A stretch of DNA of 64,000 bases from Bacteroidaceae bacterium (GTDB taxonomy: Bacteria > Bacteroidota > Bacteroidia > Bacteroidales > Bacteroidaceae), in NCBI GenBank assembly GCA_017650105.1, contig JAGCFO010000011.1, forward strand, positions 1 through 64,000, read 5' to 3'. Below, piece by piece: positions 49,182 to 58,074 of this stretch. Numbering within the stretch: position 1 is the first letter of the stretch; the number at the start of each line of letters is the position of its first letter. The position numbers and the translations under genes are program-made. A model generated the notes under the pieces. That model was given only the letters and a program-made list of their open reading frames with translations. It was not told the DNA's origin and ran no database searches.

Positions 49182-50649
49182 AGCAGCTTCAACTCCAGTG
49201 CAAGTAGGTGCGAACTTCACGTTCCGTACAAGATATAAGAGTATCGTAGATGCAAATACAGCACTACGCAAATATGCTGCTGGAATAGAACATCGCGATG
49301 AGTGGGTGTACGAGGAGAATAAGATGCCTATCTTCCTCGATACCTGCGTTTTGCTTAACCTTTACGATGTTTCTGAAAAAGAACGAGTGGAGTTTATAAA
49401 GTTCATCCGTAAGAATAAAGACAGAATATATATATCATCGCAGGTACAACGTGAGTATAATCGTCGTCGTATTTTGTCGGTCAAAGGCTTTAAAGAAAAA
49501 GTCGATAAGACAAAGAACGATATTCTATCAACCTTGGCAAAGGTGGCGACAACCTATCAGAATGAGAAGGAAGGCGTAACCAATTTGGCGAATCGCAATT
49601 TGATAAAGTACGGAATGCCACAGGTTGAAACTAAGTTGAGAGAACTTGAGGAATTCTTAAAGAAACCAGCCTATAATACTGAGTTGCAAGAAATGCTGAA
49701 ACAGTGTTCCGATTTCATATCGCAGCATGTTGATGAGGAATGTGAGAATTGTTGGCGAAATGCAGACTTTGAGTATATAGACCCCGTTTTAGAAGTAATT
49801 ATGGAGGCAAAATTGCTTCCTTCACTCAGTACAGAAGAGCAAACCTATATAGCAGATTTGTACAAGAAGCTTCGAACTCCCTATGATGCTTTAAAGCCTA
49901 CAGACAAAGAACAGGAAACCATTACCTTTCCTGGTGCAGGTGATAAAGACAAGCCTGAGGATGGCTCTATTGAAGAGTCTGTAGCTTGGGGAGATCTTTA
50001 TATCTATCACGAGATGTTGCGTTTTATGAAGGAAAACAAAACAGATGTGGTATTCATGACCCGTGATGTGACCAAGAAAGACTGGATAAAGAAAGACCAT
50101 CGCGCCTATGTCCATTATATTGTCAATGGATATGAAATGACAGGTCATCTGATGTACATTTTAGATGCAGATGGTGTGGTACCGACTTTTAATACGATTG
50201 AATCTAATCAAGAAGATTCAGATGATGACGAGATAAGTGAGAAACCCGTTAAACCTGCTATTGCTGTAACAGACTCAGATTCTTCGGATAGCGAATCGAG
50301 TGATGATGATTCAAGTGATGACTTTGATGGGGACAATCCATTTACCAAATTGAGTTGGATTGACCTTTCTACTTGGAATAAAACAGCAAAGCCATTCAAG
50401 AACATCACTAAAGAGCAGTTTATTGCGGAATTAGACAAGACGACGCGTTGGGCTACATCTTACGGAGCTGGTTATGTAGGTGAAAGTCATTTCATCTATA
50501 CCATATTAAGTCAAAAGCATTACGACTATGAATCATCTCGTGCTGTATTAGAAGAGCTGATAGATGATGGCAAGGTGGATCGAAAATCGGAAACCCACGA
50601 TGACCATACTTTTAACTGCTTGGTGCTAAAAGAAAAGATTGGTGATTAA
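49162..50649 (+). CDS. Large PIN-like domain protein
   Basis: 495 residues. A PIN_8/DUF4935-like nuclease starts MPIFLDTCVLLNLYD (first Asp near residue 54), followed by ISSQVQREYNRR (Glu) and, after a helical insert, AWGDLYIYHEML and VVFMTRDVTKKDW (later acidic residues). Residues 360-395 are a Ser/Asp-rich acidic linker (DSDSSDSESSDDD) and 400-495 form a small C-terminal domain, possibly winged-helix. PIN domains are Mg-dependent RNases. With its Cas2-like neighbour it forms a candidate two-gene defence or toxin module. Confidence 0.75.
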   Translation: MSQSTSKAASTPVQVGANFTFRTRYKSIVDANTALRKYAAGIEHRDEWVYEENKMPIFLDTCVLLNLYDVSEKERVEFIKFIRKNKDRIYISSQVQREYNRRRILSVKGFKEKVDKTKNDILSTLAKVATTYQNEKEGVTNLANRNLIKYGMPQVETKLRELEEFLKKPAYNTELQEMLKQCSDFISQHVDEECENCWRNADFEYIDPVLEVIMEAKLLPSLSTEEQTYIADLYKKLRTPYDALKPTDKEQETITFPGAGDKDKPEDGSIEESVAWGDLYIYHEMLRFMKENKTDVVFMTRDVTKKDWIKKDHRAYVHYIVNGYEMTGHLMYILDADGVVPTFNTIESNQEDSDDDEISEKPVKPAIAVTDSDSSDSESSDDDSSDDFDGDNPFTKLSWIDLSTWNKTAKPFKNITKEQFIAELDKTTRWATSYGAGYVGESHFIYTILSQKHYDYESSRAVLEELIDDGKVDRKSETHDDHTFNCLVLKEKIGD

Positions 50650-50690
50650 ATCGTAATAGTAGCGATAATAAAATAAAAAGAAGTATCAGC

Positions 50691-50709
50691 GGCTTCGCTC
50701 TTACGCGCA
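50691..50709. repeat. 3' tag repeat, copy 1
   Basis: GGCTTCGCTCTTACGCGCA lies 41 nt after the PIN gene stop. Related copies follow other gene stops at 54750 and 55112. The rest of the 888-bp gap 50650-51537 holds the second sodB-end copy, the conserved motif at 51326 and no gene. Confidence 0.7.
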
Positions 50710-51005
50710 GCTAGCTCAGCAACCGGGGCCGCAACCGGGTTATGCTTCACTAGGTTATGAGAATTGGGAGAAGAGCTTATTGTAGTACAGTAAAGTGATG
50801 AAGTGAAAGAATTATTATACGGGCGGGGGACCCGCTGGTCTCTCAAATATTAGGTTCAATAACAGCGGGCTTGCTCGTAAAAAAATCGGTAATTATATGT
50901 CAGATAACTCATCATCTTATAAAAGAATAGCAAGAAAGCAAGATGTCTGGAACCTATTTCCTGCCATTTCATAAAGGAGAATAGGCAATCAAGAGCTTAA
51001 AGAAG

Positions 51006-51129
51006 GCTCACCTTCGATGTCTGGGAGCACGCCTACTACCTCGACTATCAGAACCGCCGTGCCGCCCACCTGCAAGCCCTCTGGCAGATCGTGAACTGGC
51101 AAGAGATAGAGCACCGCTACAACCGTTGA
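51006..51129 (+). repeat. Second duplicated sodB 3' end (124 bp)
   Basis: It covers codons for [11 protein letters not shown] through [11 protein letters not shown] and stop, almost identical to the native end. No promoter or upstream sodB sequence accompanies it. It closes the segment that starts at 39122. Confidence 0.9.
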
Positions 51130-51325
51130 TGATAATTACACTGCAATTTTCGTTGTATTTTCATGCATCTTTAAATTATCTAACAATATATGCTCAACTT
51201 AGATAAGTTTATCACTGATAGGGTAACGGACTGGCGAAGCTGATTCGTAGCTGAAGTCCTAAATAAGAGTAAAGGCAGAAGCATATCATTTTTAAAAAAA
51301 TCATTTAATTAAAGCGAGATATGAC

Positions 51326-51389
51326 AAGTAATTGACCTTAGTCGTTTCGCTAGTCGAAGAACCTGTCCCCTGCCATCTCCTATTTCTCG
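51326..51389. repeat. Conserved motif after the second sodB-end copy
   Basis: AAGTAATTG, then TAGTCGAAGAACCTGTCC and TGCCATCTCCTAT, matching 39187-39246. Here it begins about 197 nt after the sodB-end copy instead of 65 nt. Confidence 0.65.
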
Positions 51390-51537
51390 TTTAACTAGAT
51401 ATGGTGCTATTCCTGCTTTACGACAAAACAGGGTAGTAATTTAACAGATAAGAAAAAGACTAAGGACGATTGAGGGCAAAAAGATCCTGTCCTCATTCGC
51501 CTAGGATGATTGAATAATCACTGAATATATCAGTAAA

Positions 51538-52365
51538 ATGTATAAAGAAACGACAGAAGCCTTAAAGAGAATAACTATTGCCAAAGCTACGCAAGGTATG
51601 ACTTATGGCAAGGCAATTTCGGATTTGTATTTTCCGAAAGAAGAGGCAGCTCTGCTCTGCGATCATAAGGGCCAGTCGTTCTCAATCTTGATAAAGGAGT
51701 TCGGCATCGAACAGAATCAAGAATTGTTGCTGATTTCTAAAATCGTAGAAATCATTTCATATCTTCAGCGATTAGAGAATGAGAACCTCATATACATCAT
51801 TCAAGAAAAGACATCAGAGGTAGAATTGTTATACCATCAAGCAGATATAGATAGAAAAGGCTCTTTGGTTGGCCAATATATGCTCACCGATGGAACTAGG
51901 CTGAGGATAGATAGAGGCAGATATCTGATTGAGAAAGGTGACATAGTACTGCTTTCAAGCCAGCGTGAGGAATCATCCTTATATGAGGAATTGACTCACT
52001 TTCTTTACTCGCGGATATATCCAACGTCTGGCCTAAACGAGTACATTGCTGGGGGGTTTAAAAACGAAGATCAGCGACAGGCTGCTGAAGCCAATCGATT
52101 GAGTCGTAATAGCATCCGCTTGGCATGGTTTGCTGCCATTGTGAGCCCATTTGCCTCTCTGCTATTGGGTAATTACTTTGGAATCACAACAATTGAAAAG
52201 AAGCAATTTGAAAAAATAATCAGCTCTGTATCAGCTGGTGAAAAAGTAAAAGAAGATAGTGCGATGTTTTCTGCTATCTGCCTACCAGAAAACACGATTG
52301 CTCAGACTGCGGCGAAGGATACTATTACTGAAGTAAAAGAACAAAGAACGTCAGATGGAAAATAA
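51538..52365 (+). CDS. Unidentified membrane-anchored protein, partner of the PIN-like gene
   Basis: 275 residues. One hydrophobic segment (about 200-217, LAWFAAIVSPFASLLLG) near the C-terminal third; the N-terminal 190 residues are soluble with alternating strands and helices and no recognised family. It overlaps the next gene by 11 bp. A cytoplasmic sensor attached to the membrane is a possible layout but not supported by homology. Confidence 0.72.
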   Translation: MYKETTEALKRITIAKATQGMTYGKAISDLYFPKEEAALLCDHKGQSFSILIKEFGIEQNQELLLISKIVEIISYLQRLENENLIYIIQEKTSEVELLYHQADIDRKGSLVGQYMLTDGTRLRIDRGRYLIEKGDIVLLSSQREESSLYEELTHFLYSRIYPTSGLNEYIAGGFKNEDQRQAAEANRLSRNSIRLAWFAAIVSPFASLLLGNYFGITTIEKKQFEKIISSVSAGEKVKEDSAMFSAICLPENTIAQTAAKDTITEVKEQRTSDGK

Positions 52366-54265
52366 TTATACTTTCAGTTTATATGAGGGTAATGATGCTT
52401 ATGAGTCCGCACGACTTAGAAGTATTTTGATATTCAATAGTGTCGGGAAAGAGCGTACAGATAACGACATGATGCTGAAAGCTCTTTTCTCCCTGATTAT
52501 TGATTCTGATAATAAAGCAACAGAGGATAGCATCTTGAGGACTTTGGATGACCGCTTCTCAATGACATGGACCAAGAAGATTCTAAAAGACAATCTTGCT
52601 ATTCTAAAAGGAATGGGACTCATTGACATCAATGATCATGGGTTTATTGTTGCCCTTGAGAAGCGTAAAGATGGCAGAGAGTTCATTCACAGCGTTGTTG
52701 AGGAAACGAACACCTTCCTTGACGGTCTTGTGTCAAGGCTTCATGAGGTTTATACCGCTTTCATTCCCGACGAACGTATAGTAAAAAGTATTTTTAGAAA
52801 GTCTTTATCTGCATATCTTAGCCAATCCAGCTTTGAGTTCTTCGATGTAAAGGCCAAGGCTAAGGAGCAGGAAACCATAGATGTCATAAGTTTTATTCAA
52901 AAGGAAATTACACCTAATAAGTTGGCTGAAGCAATGATAAGGGTTCTGGCTGATATGCTGATGAACCCTTCTGATAGTGAGTCTGTGTTCCTTGAACAAT
53001 GGGCACGAGCTTACATAGCCATGCAGGTAATAGGTCTTGATCCGTCACTCTCCAATTTTAAAGATTCTAAGCTAAAGGACAAATCTTTTGTAGTTGACAC
53101 AGATATAGTTTTGAACTTCATTACCAAACACGCAAAGTATAGCGAGATGTATCATCAGATGTTCAAGAAACTTATGAACATTGGATGTCATATCTACTTG
53201 CCGACAGATGTGTTTTCTGAAGTTGAAAATAATTGCAAGGCTGCCAACACAAAGTACCTTACTTATGGGGCGAATCTTTTGGATATGACCGATGAATACC
53301 TTGAAAATTCAATAGGGAATGTATTGGTTGAAGACTATGTTAAGACCATTAAGGCAGACCCGTCGATGAATGATTATAAGTTTGAAGACTATATAAGTAA
53401 CATTTATGACCGTAATGACCAAACGTTGTTAAGAGCCAATATCGTTGATGTAATAGGCGAGGAAAACTTTAATCGTAAGTTACCAGAGTACGATGAGAAT
53501 GAAGATCTTGAATCTTTAAAGAGTGAGATTATGGGACATACGGAACGCTCACAAAAAGGTGTTGAACGTCCTAAAGAGATTAACCAGGAATTGTCAGATA
53601 CGGATGCTCTATTGTATTACACAATCTGCAAAATGAACGAGGATACCCCCGACGATAAGTTCTTCTCTCGTAGAGTTTACCTTCTAACCCGGTCAAGGCG
53701 AACAGGAGTCAGTGCCAAAGAGGTGGGTATGTATCAGCGAAACATCATTTGTCATCCTGAAGCATTATATTCCATCATGGCTGAAAATGGCGCAATGAGT
53801 ACGGGAGAGTTTAAATTTGTCAATCTTTTTGATAACCCTTTCTTGGTCTATACAGCCAAACAGATATGGGAGCAGGTTGATCCTTTGTTAAAGGCAGGTG
53901 CAAAGTTCAAATATGCAGAGTTGAATAAACTGCGCTTAGATGTTGATAATCGTATTGATGCTATTTTGACTGGCAAAACAAAAGAGGAAAGATATGAGGC
54001 TGCAAAACAGCTGGAAAAGAATGGGTATGAGTTCATTCATGAAATAGTAGAAGCTCGGAAAGAAGCGGAAAAAGAGAAAGAAATAGCCCAAAAAGCCCAA
54101 AAAGAGGCTGAGGACTACAAAAGACTATATGAAGAGACTAAAGAGCAATTGCACGAAAAGAATGGCATTATTGATAAACTCAAAGGAAAGCTTGGCTATT
54201 ATAAAAAGTTCTTACCATTCTCGAAAAAAAAGAGAAGAGAAGATAAAGAAATGGACAGAGATTGA
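52355..54265 (+). CDS. Large PIN-like protein with C-terminal coiled coil
   Basis: 636 residues. Residues 1-230 are helical. A PIN-like nuclease core is suggested by SFVVDTDIVLNFI (DTD near residue 248), IYLPTDVFSEVENN and, much later, LSDTDALLYYTI and YLLTRSRR. Residues 560-625 are a charged coiled coil (EAEKEKEIAQKAQKEAEDYK) ending in a Lys-rich tail. It is translationally coupled to the membrane-anchored gene before it. I do not know a named system with this pair. Confidence 0.75.
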   Translation: MENNYTFSLYEGNDAYESARLRSILIFNSVGKERTDNDMMLKALFSLIIDSDNKATEDSILRTLDDRFSMTWTKKILKDNLAILKGMGLIDINDHGFIVALEKRKDGREFIHSVVEETNTFLDGLVSRLHEVYTAFIPDERIVKSIFRKSLSAYLSQSSFEFFDVKAKAKEQETIDVISFIQKEITPNKLAEAMIRVLADMLMNPSDSESVFLEQWARAYIAMQVIGLDPSLSNFKDSKLKDKSFVVDTDIVLNFITKHAKYSEMYHQMFKKLMNIGCHIYLPTDVFSEVENNCKAANTKYLTYGANLLDMTDEYLENSIGNVLVEDYVKTIKADPSMNDYKFEDYISNIYDRNDQTLLRANIVDVIGEENFNRKLPEYDENEDLESLKSEIMGHTERSQKGVERPKEINQELSDTDALLYYTICKMNEDTPDDKFFSRRVYLLTRSRRTGVSAKEVGMYQRNIICHPEALYSIMAENGAMSTGEFKFVNLFDNPFLVYTAKQIWEQVDPLLKAGAKFKYAELNKLRLDVDNRIDAILTGKTKEERYEAAKQLEKNGYEFIHEIVEARKEAEKEKEIAQKAQKEAEDYKRLYEETKEQLHEKNGIIDKLKGKLGYYKKFLPFSKKKRREDKEMDRD

Positions 54266-54392
54266 TATATGGAACCAAAACAATAAACTGTTACTACTCC
54301 GTATGTAAACACCAGACTCATCATATAGTATTGGGCGAAGGTCTGAATGTATCGAAGGCAAGGTTAAAAAGGACTTAAAAAAATATCTATAA

Positions 54393-54746
54393 ATGTCAAA
54401 TAAGCAGATGCTTGACTTATACGTCAAAGCCATTGATTTGGCGAAAGAGAAGGAAGGACTTTCGAATCAGGAGAGGATGCTTTTGAACAGATTCAAGATT
54501 CTGCTGAGGAGCGGGGCTGTTGATGATGCGAATAATGACATTATGCAGATGGGGAAGGTTAAGAGAGAAACGCTCCATCATATTCGCGAACTGTCAGAGA
54601 GCTTTTTTGAGGATTGGATTCGAAACTCAATTATTGACGATACTGAACGGGAAAGGATTCTGGATGAAGGTAAGAGACGAGCAGATGTGGCTGAAAAGAT
54701 GTTGGTTAAGGAACTCTTGATGCACGGAATGATATTAAACAACTAA
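54393..54746 (+). CDS. Small helical protein of unknown function
   Basis: 117 residues, all-helical and highly charged (SNQERMLLNRFKILL, RERILDEGKRRADVAEKML). No family recognised. It starts 127 nt after the PIN-like gene on the same strand. Confidence 0.6.
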   Translation: MSNKQMLDLYVKAIDLAKEKEGLSNQERMLLNRFKILLRSGAVDDANNDIMQMGKVKRETLHHIRELSESFFEDWIRNSIIDDTERERILDEGKRRADVAEKMLVKELLMHGMILNN

Positions 54747-54749
54747 TAA

Positions 54750-54768
54750 GGCTCCGCTCTTACGCGCA
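54750..54768. repeat. 3' tag repeat, copy 2
   Basis: GGCTCCGCTCTTACGCGCA, one mismatch from 50691-50709, begins 3 nt after the stop of the 117-residue gene. Confidence 0.7.
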
Positions 54769-54809
54769 AACGGTGCTAAAACACAGAGAAATATAAATAA
54801 AAAATGTAG

Positions 54810-55097
54810 ATGAGAAACCATTTATTGACAATAATACTATTGGCCATGGCGGCTTGTGCTTTTACCTTAAAGTACTATTCTGAAGGTACAATACAAAGCA
54901 TCTGTGACATCTTGGCCTTTGCTCTTCCAACACTGGCAGCAATAGTTGAAATATATGTAGCGGAAAAGAGGAGCAGAAAAATGGCTGAGGAACTTAAGAA
55001 GCGCCCTCCGTTTGAGTGCCTTACTGAAGAAGAGTATGAACGACGGAGAGAAGCTGGAACGATTGATGAAAATACAATTTATGCGACAACAGAATAA
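54810..55097 (+). CDS. Small two-helix membrane protein
   Basis: 95 residues. Hydrophobic segments at about 5-20 and 31-48, then a basic cytoplasmic tail with RPPFECLTEEEYERRREAG. No family recognised; the short size and membrane anchor would suit a small accessory or toxin protein, but there is no direct evidence. Confidence 0.6.
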   Translation: MRNHLLTIILLAMAACAFTLKYYSEGTIQSICDILAFALPTLAAIVEIYVAEKRSRKMAEELKKRPPFECLTEEEYERRREAGTIDENTIYATTE

Positions 55098-55111
55098 ATG
55101 AAAAAAATGGT

Positions 55112-55131
55112 GGCTACCGTCTTTACGTGCA
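55112..55131. repeat. 3' tag repeat, copy 3 (degenerate)
   Basis: GGCTACCGTCTTTACGTGCA begins 14 nt after the stop of the small membrane-protein gene and resembles the tags at 50691 and 54750. Confidence 0.5.
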
Positions 55132-55273
55132 ACTGGAGCTGCAAATGGGCGGAACAACAAAGAAAAGACAAAAGCGAATAATTGTAACAATGAAAATATC
55201 ATTCAGTAAATGTGGAACGTTACGAGGAAGTTACTATAGGGTTTTCTTTAGCCTTCATCTGATTACCTGAATG

Positions 55274-55334
55274 TCCGTTGACCTTGTTTCTCGTTGACTC
55301 GTAGTCTTGTTGATTTTTCAAATACTCGTTGTCT
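55274..55334. repeat. Degenerate CGTTGAC/CTTGTTGA minisatellite
   Basis: Short words of the type TCGTTGACTCGTAGTCTTGT repeat with slight variation. It lies in the 347-bp gap before gmd (55098-55444), in which nothing else was recognised. Confidence 0.6.
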
Positions 55335-55444
55335 CAATACACTCCGATAGTTATTACTTCCCAACGTATTTTTACGCCAATTACACATTTCATTATAGAT
55401 TAAAAAAAGGAATCATAACAATACTCGCATTATAATATTATCCA

Positions 55445-56556
<1,112 letters not shown>

Positions 56557-56560
<4 letters not shown>

Positions 56561-57501
56561 TGGAATCTAACTCAAAGATATACGTTGCAGGACATCGCGG
56601 GATGGTGGGGAGTGCCATCGTGCGCGAACTGAAGAGACAGGGATACACCAATATCATCACCCGCACTCATAAGGAACTGGACCTGACGCGGCAGGAAGCG
56701 GTGGAGACGTTCTTTGCCGAGGAGAAGCCGGAGTACGTGTTTCTGGCAGCAGCTAAGGTGGGGGGCATCGTTGCCAACCAATCGGCGCTCGCCGACTTCA
56801 TGTACGACAACATGATTCTGGAGATGAACGTCATACATGCCGCATGGAAGAACGGATGCAAGAAGCTTGAGTTTCTGGGCAGCAGCTGCATCTACCCCCG
56901 CATGGCTCCCCAGCCCATGCCGGAGAGCTGCCTGCTGACGGGCGAGCTGGAGAAAACCAATGAGGCGTATGCTCTTGCCAAGATCTCGGGACTGAAATAC
57001 TGCGAGTTCCTCAACAGGCAGTACGGCACGGACTACATCTCGGTGATGCCGACGAACCTATACGGCCCTAACGACAACTACCATCCCGAGCACAGCCATG
57101 TGCTGCCTGCGCTGATACGCCGCTTCCACGAGGCTAAGGAGAGCGGGGCAGTGAGCGTCACCTGCTGGGGCGACGGCAGCCCTCTGAGGGAGTTCCTGTA
57201 TGTGGATGACCTGGCAAACCTCTGCGTCTTCCTGATGAACAACTACAGCGGGAACGAGACGGTGAATGCCGGCACGGGCAAGGAGCTGACCATCAAAGAG
57301 CTGACCCAGCTGGTGGCCAAAGTCATCGGCTACGAGGGCGAAATCCTATGGGATACCACACGCCCCAACGGTACACCTCGCAAGCTGCTGGATGTGTCGA
57401 AAGCCACTGCCCTCGGATGGACGTACAAGACCGAGCTGGAAGACGGCATCCGCCTTGCCTACGAAGACTTCCTGTATAACCCCATGCGTGCGGAGCGCTG
57501 A
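56557..57501 (+). CDS. fcl: GDP-L-fucose synthase
   Basis: 314 residues, extended [19 protein letters not shown] binds NADP; GSSCIYP and [11 protein letters not shown] carry the Ser-Tyr-Lys triad; [26 protein letters not shown] is the family segment (given in parts). It epimerises and reduces the Gmd product to GDP-L-fucose, the donor for fucosylated capsule or glycoproteins. Coupled to gmd by an ATGA overlap. Confidence 0.95.
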
Positions 57502-57588
57502 CGCTGACGCTGAAAGTTGAAAGTTGATAGTTGAAAGTTGATAGTTGAAAGTTGATAGTTGAAGGTTGAAAGTTGATAGTTGAAAAAG
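57502..57588. repeat. GTTGATAGTTGAAA minisatellite
   Basis: About five units of a 14-bp word (two 7-mers, GTTGATA and GTTGAAA), with GCTGAC triplets at the left edge. It fills the gap between fcl and the four-helix-bundle gene. Confidence 0.9.
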
Positions 57589-57589
57589 G

Positions 57590-57967
57590 ATGGAAGTATT
57601 CGGGTATAGGAAGTTGGTGTCTTATCAGAAGGCAAAAGAGGTTGTAAAGAAGACGTATATGCTCCTGAACAAGTTCCCAGTGGAGGAACGCTACGCCATG
57701 TGCGATCAACTGAGACGAGCCTCCGTTTCAATAACCTCAAATATTGCTGAAGGAGTAAACCGATATTCGGTCAAAGACAAGTCACATTTCATCGAAATAG
57801 CTTTCGGCTCTTTGATGGAAGTTTCATCTCAATTTGAACTAGCTGAAGAACTGGGTTATATAACAACTGAAGACCGAATGAGTATGGATGAACTTATACG
57901 TGAGGATGCACGCCTACTGTCAGGACTGCAAAACTCCTATAAGAGCGAAACCAAAAAAGAAAGTTGA
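57590..57967 (+). CDS. Four-helix-bundle (S23-like) protein
   Basis: 125 residues of the PF05635 type: FGYRKLVSYQKAKEVVKKTY, FPVEERYAMCDQLRRASVSI, SNIAEGVNRY and LMEVSSQFELAEELGYI. Members are encoded in 23S rRNA intervening sequences or as stand-alone genes of unknown role. Minisatellite DNA lies on both sides, so it looks like an insertion between fcl and the kinase gene. Confidence 0.88.
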   Translation: MEVFGYRKLVSYQKAKEVVKKTYMLLNKFPVEERYAMCDQLRRASVSITSNIAEGVNRYSVKDKSHFIEIAFGSLMEVSSQFELAEELGYITTEDRMSMDELIREDARLLSGLQNSYKSETKKES

Positions 57968-58074
57968 AAGTTTAAAGTCGCGAGGCGGCGAGCCGCCAGC
58001 TTTTTCACTATACACCATACACTACACTCATTACACTTTACTCAGCACTATCCACTTATCACTGACAATACACT

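Noticed and set aside
37346..55100. Integrase, transposase or conjugation genes that would mobilise the islands
   Set aside because: None was found among the recognisable genes, so mobility, if any, must be supplied from elsewhere or has been lost.
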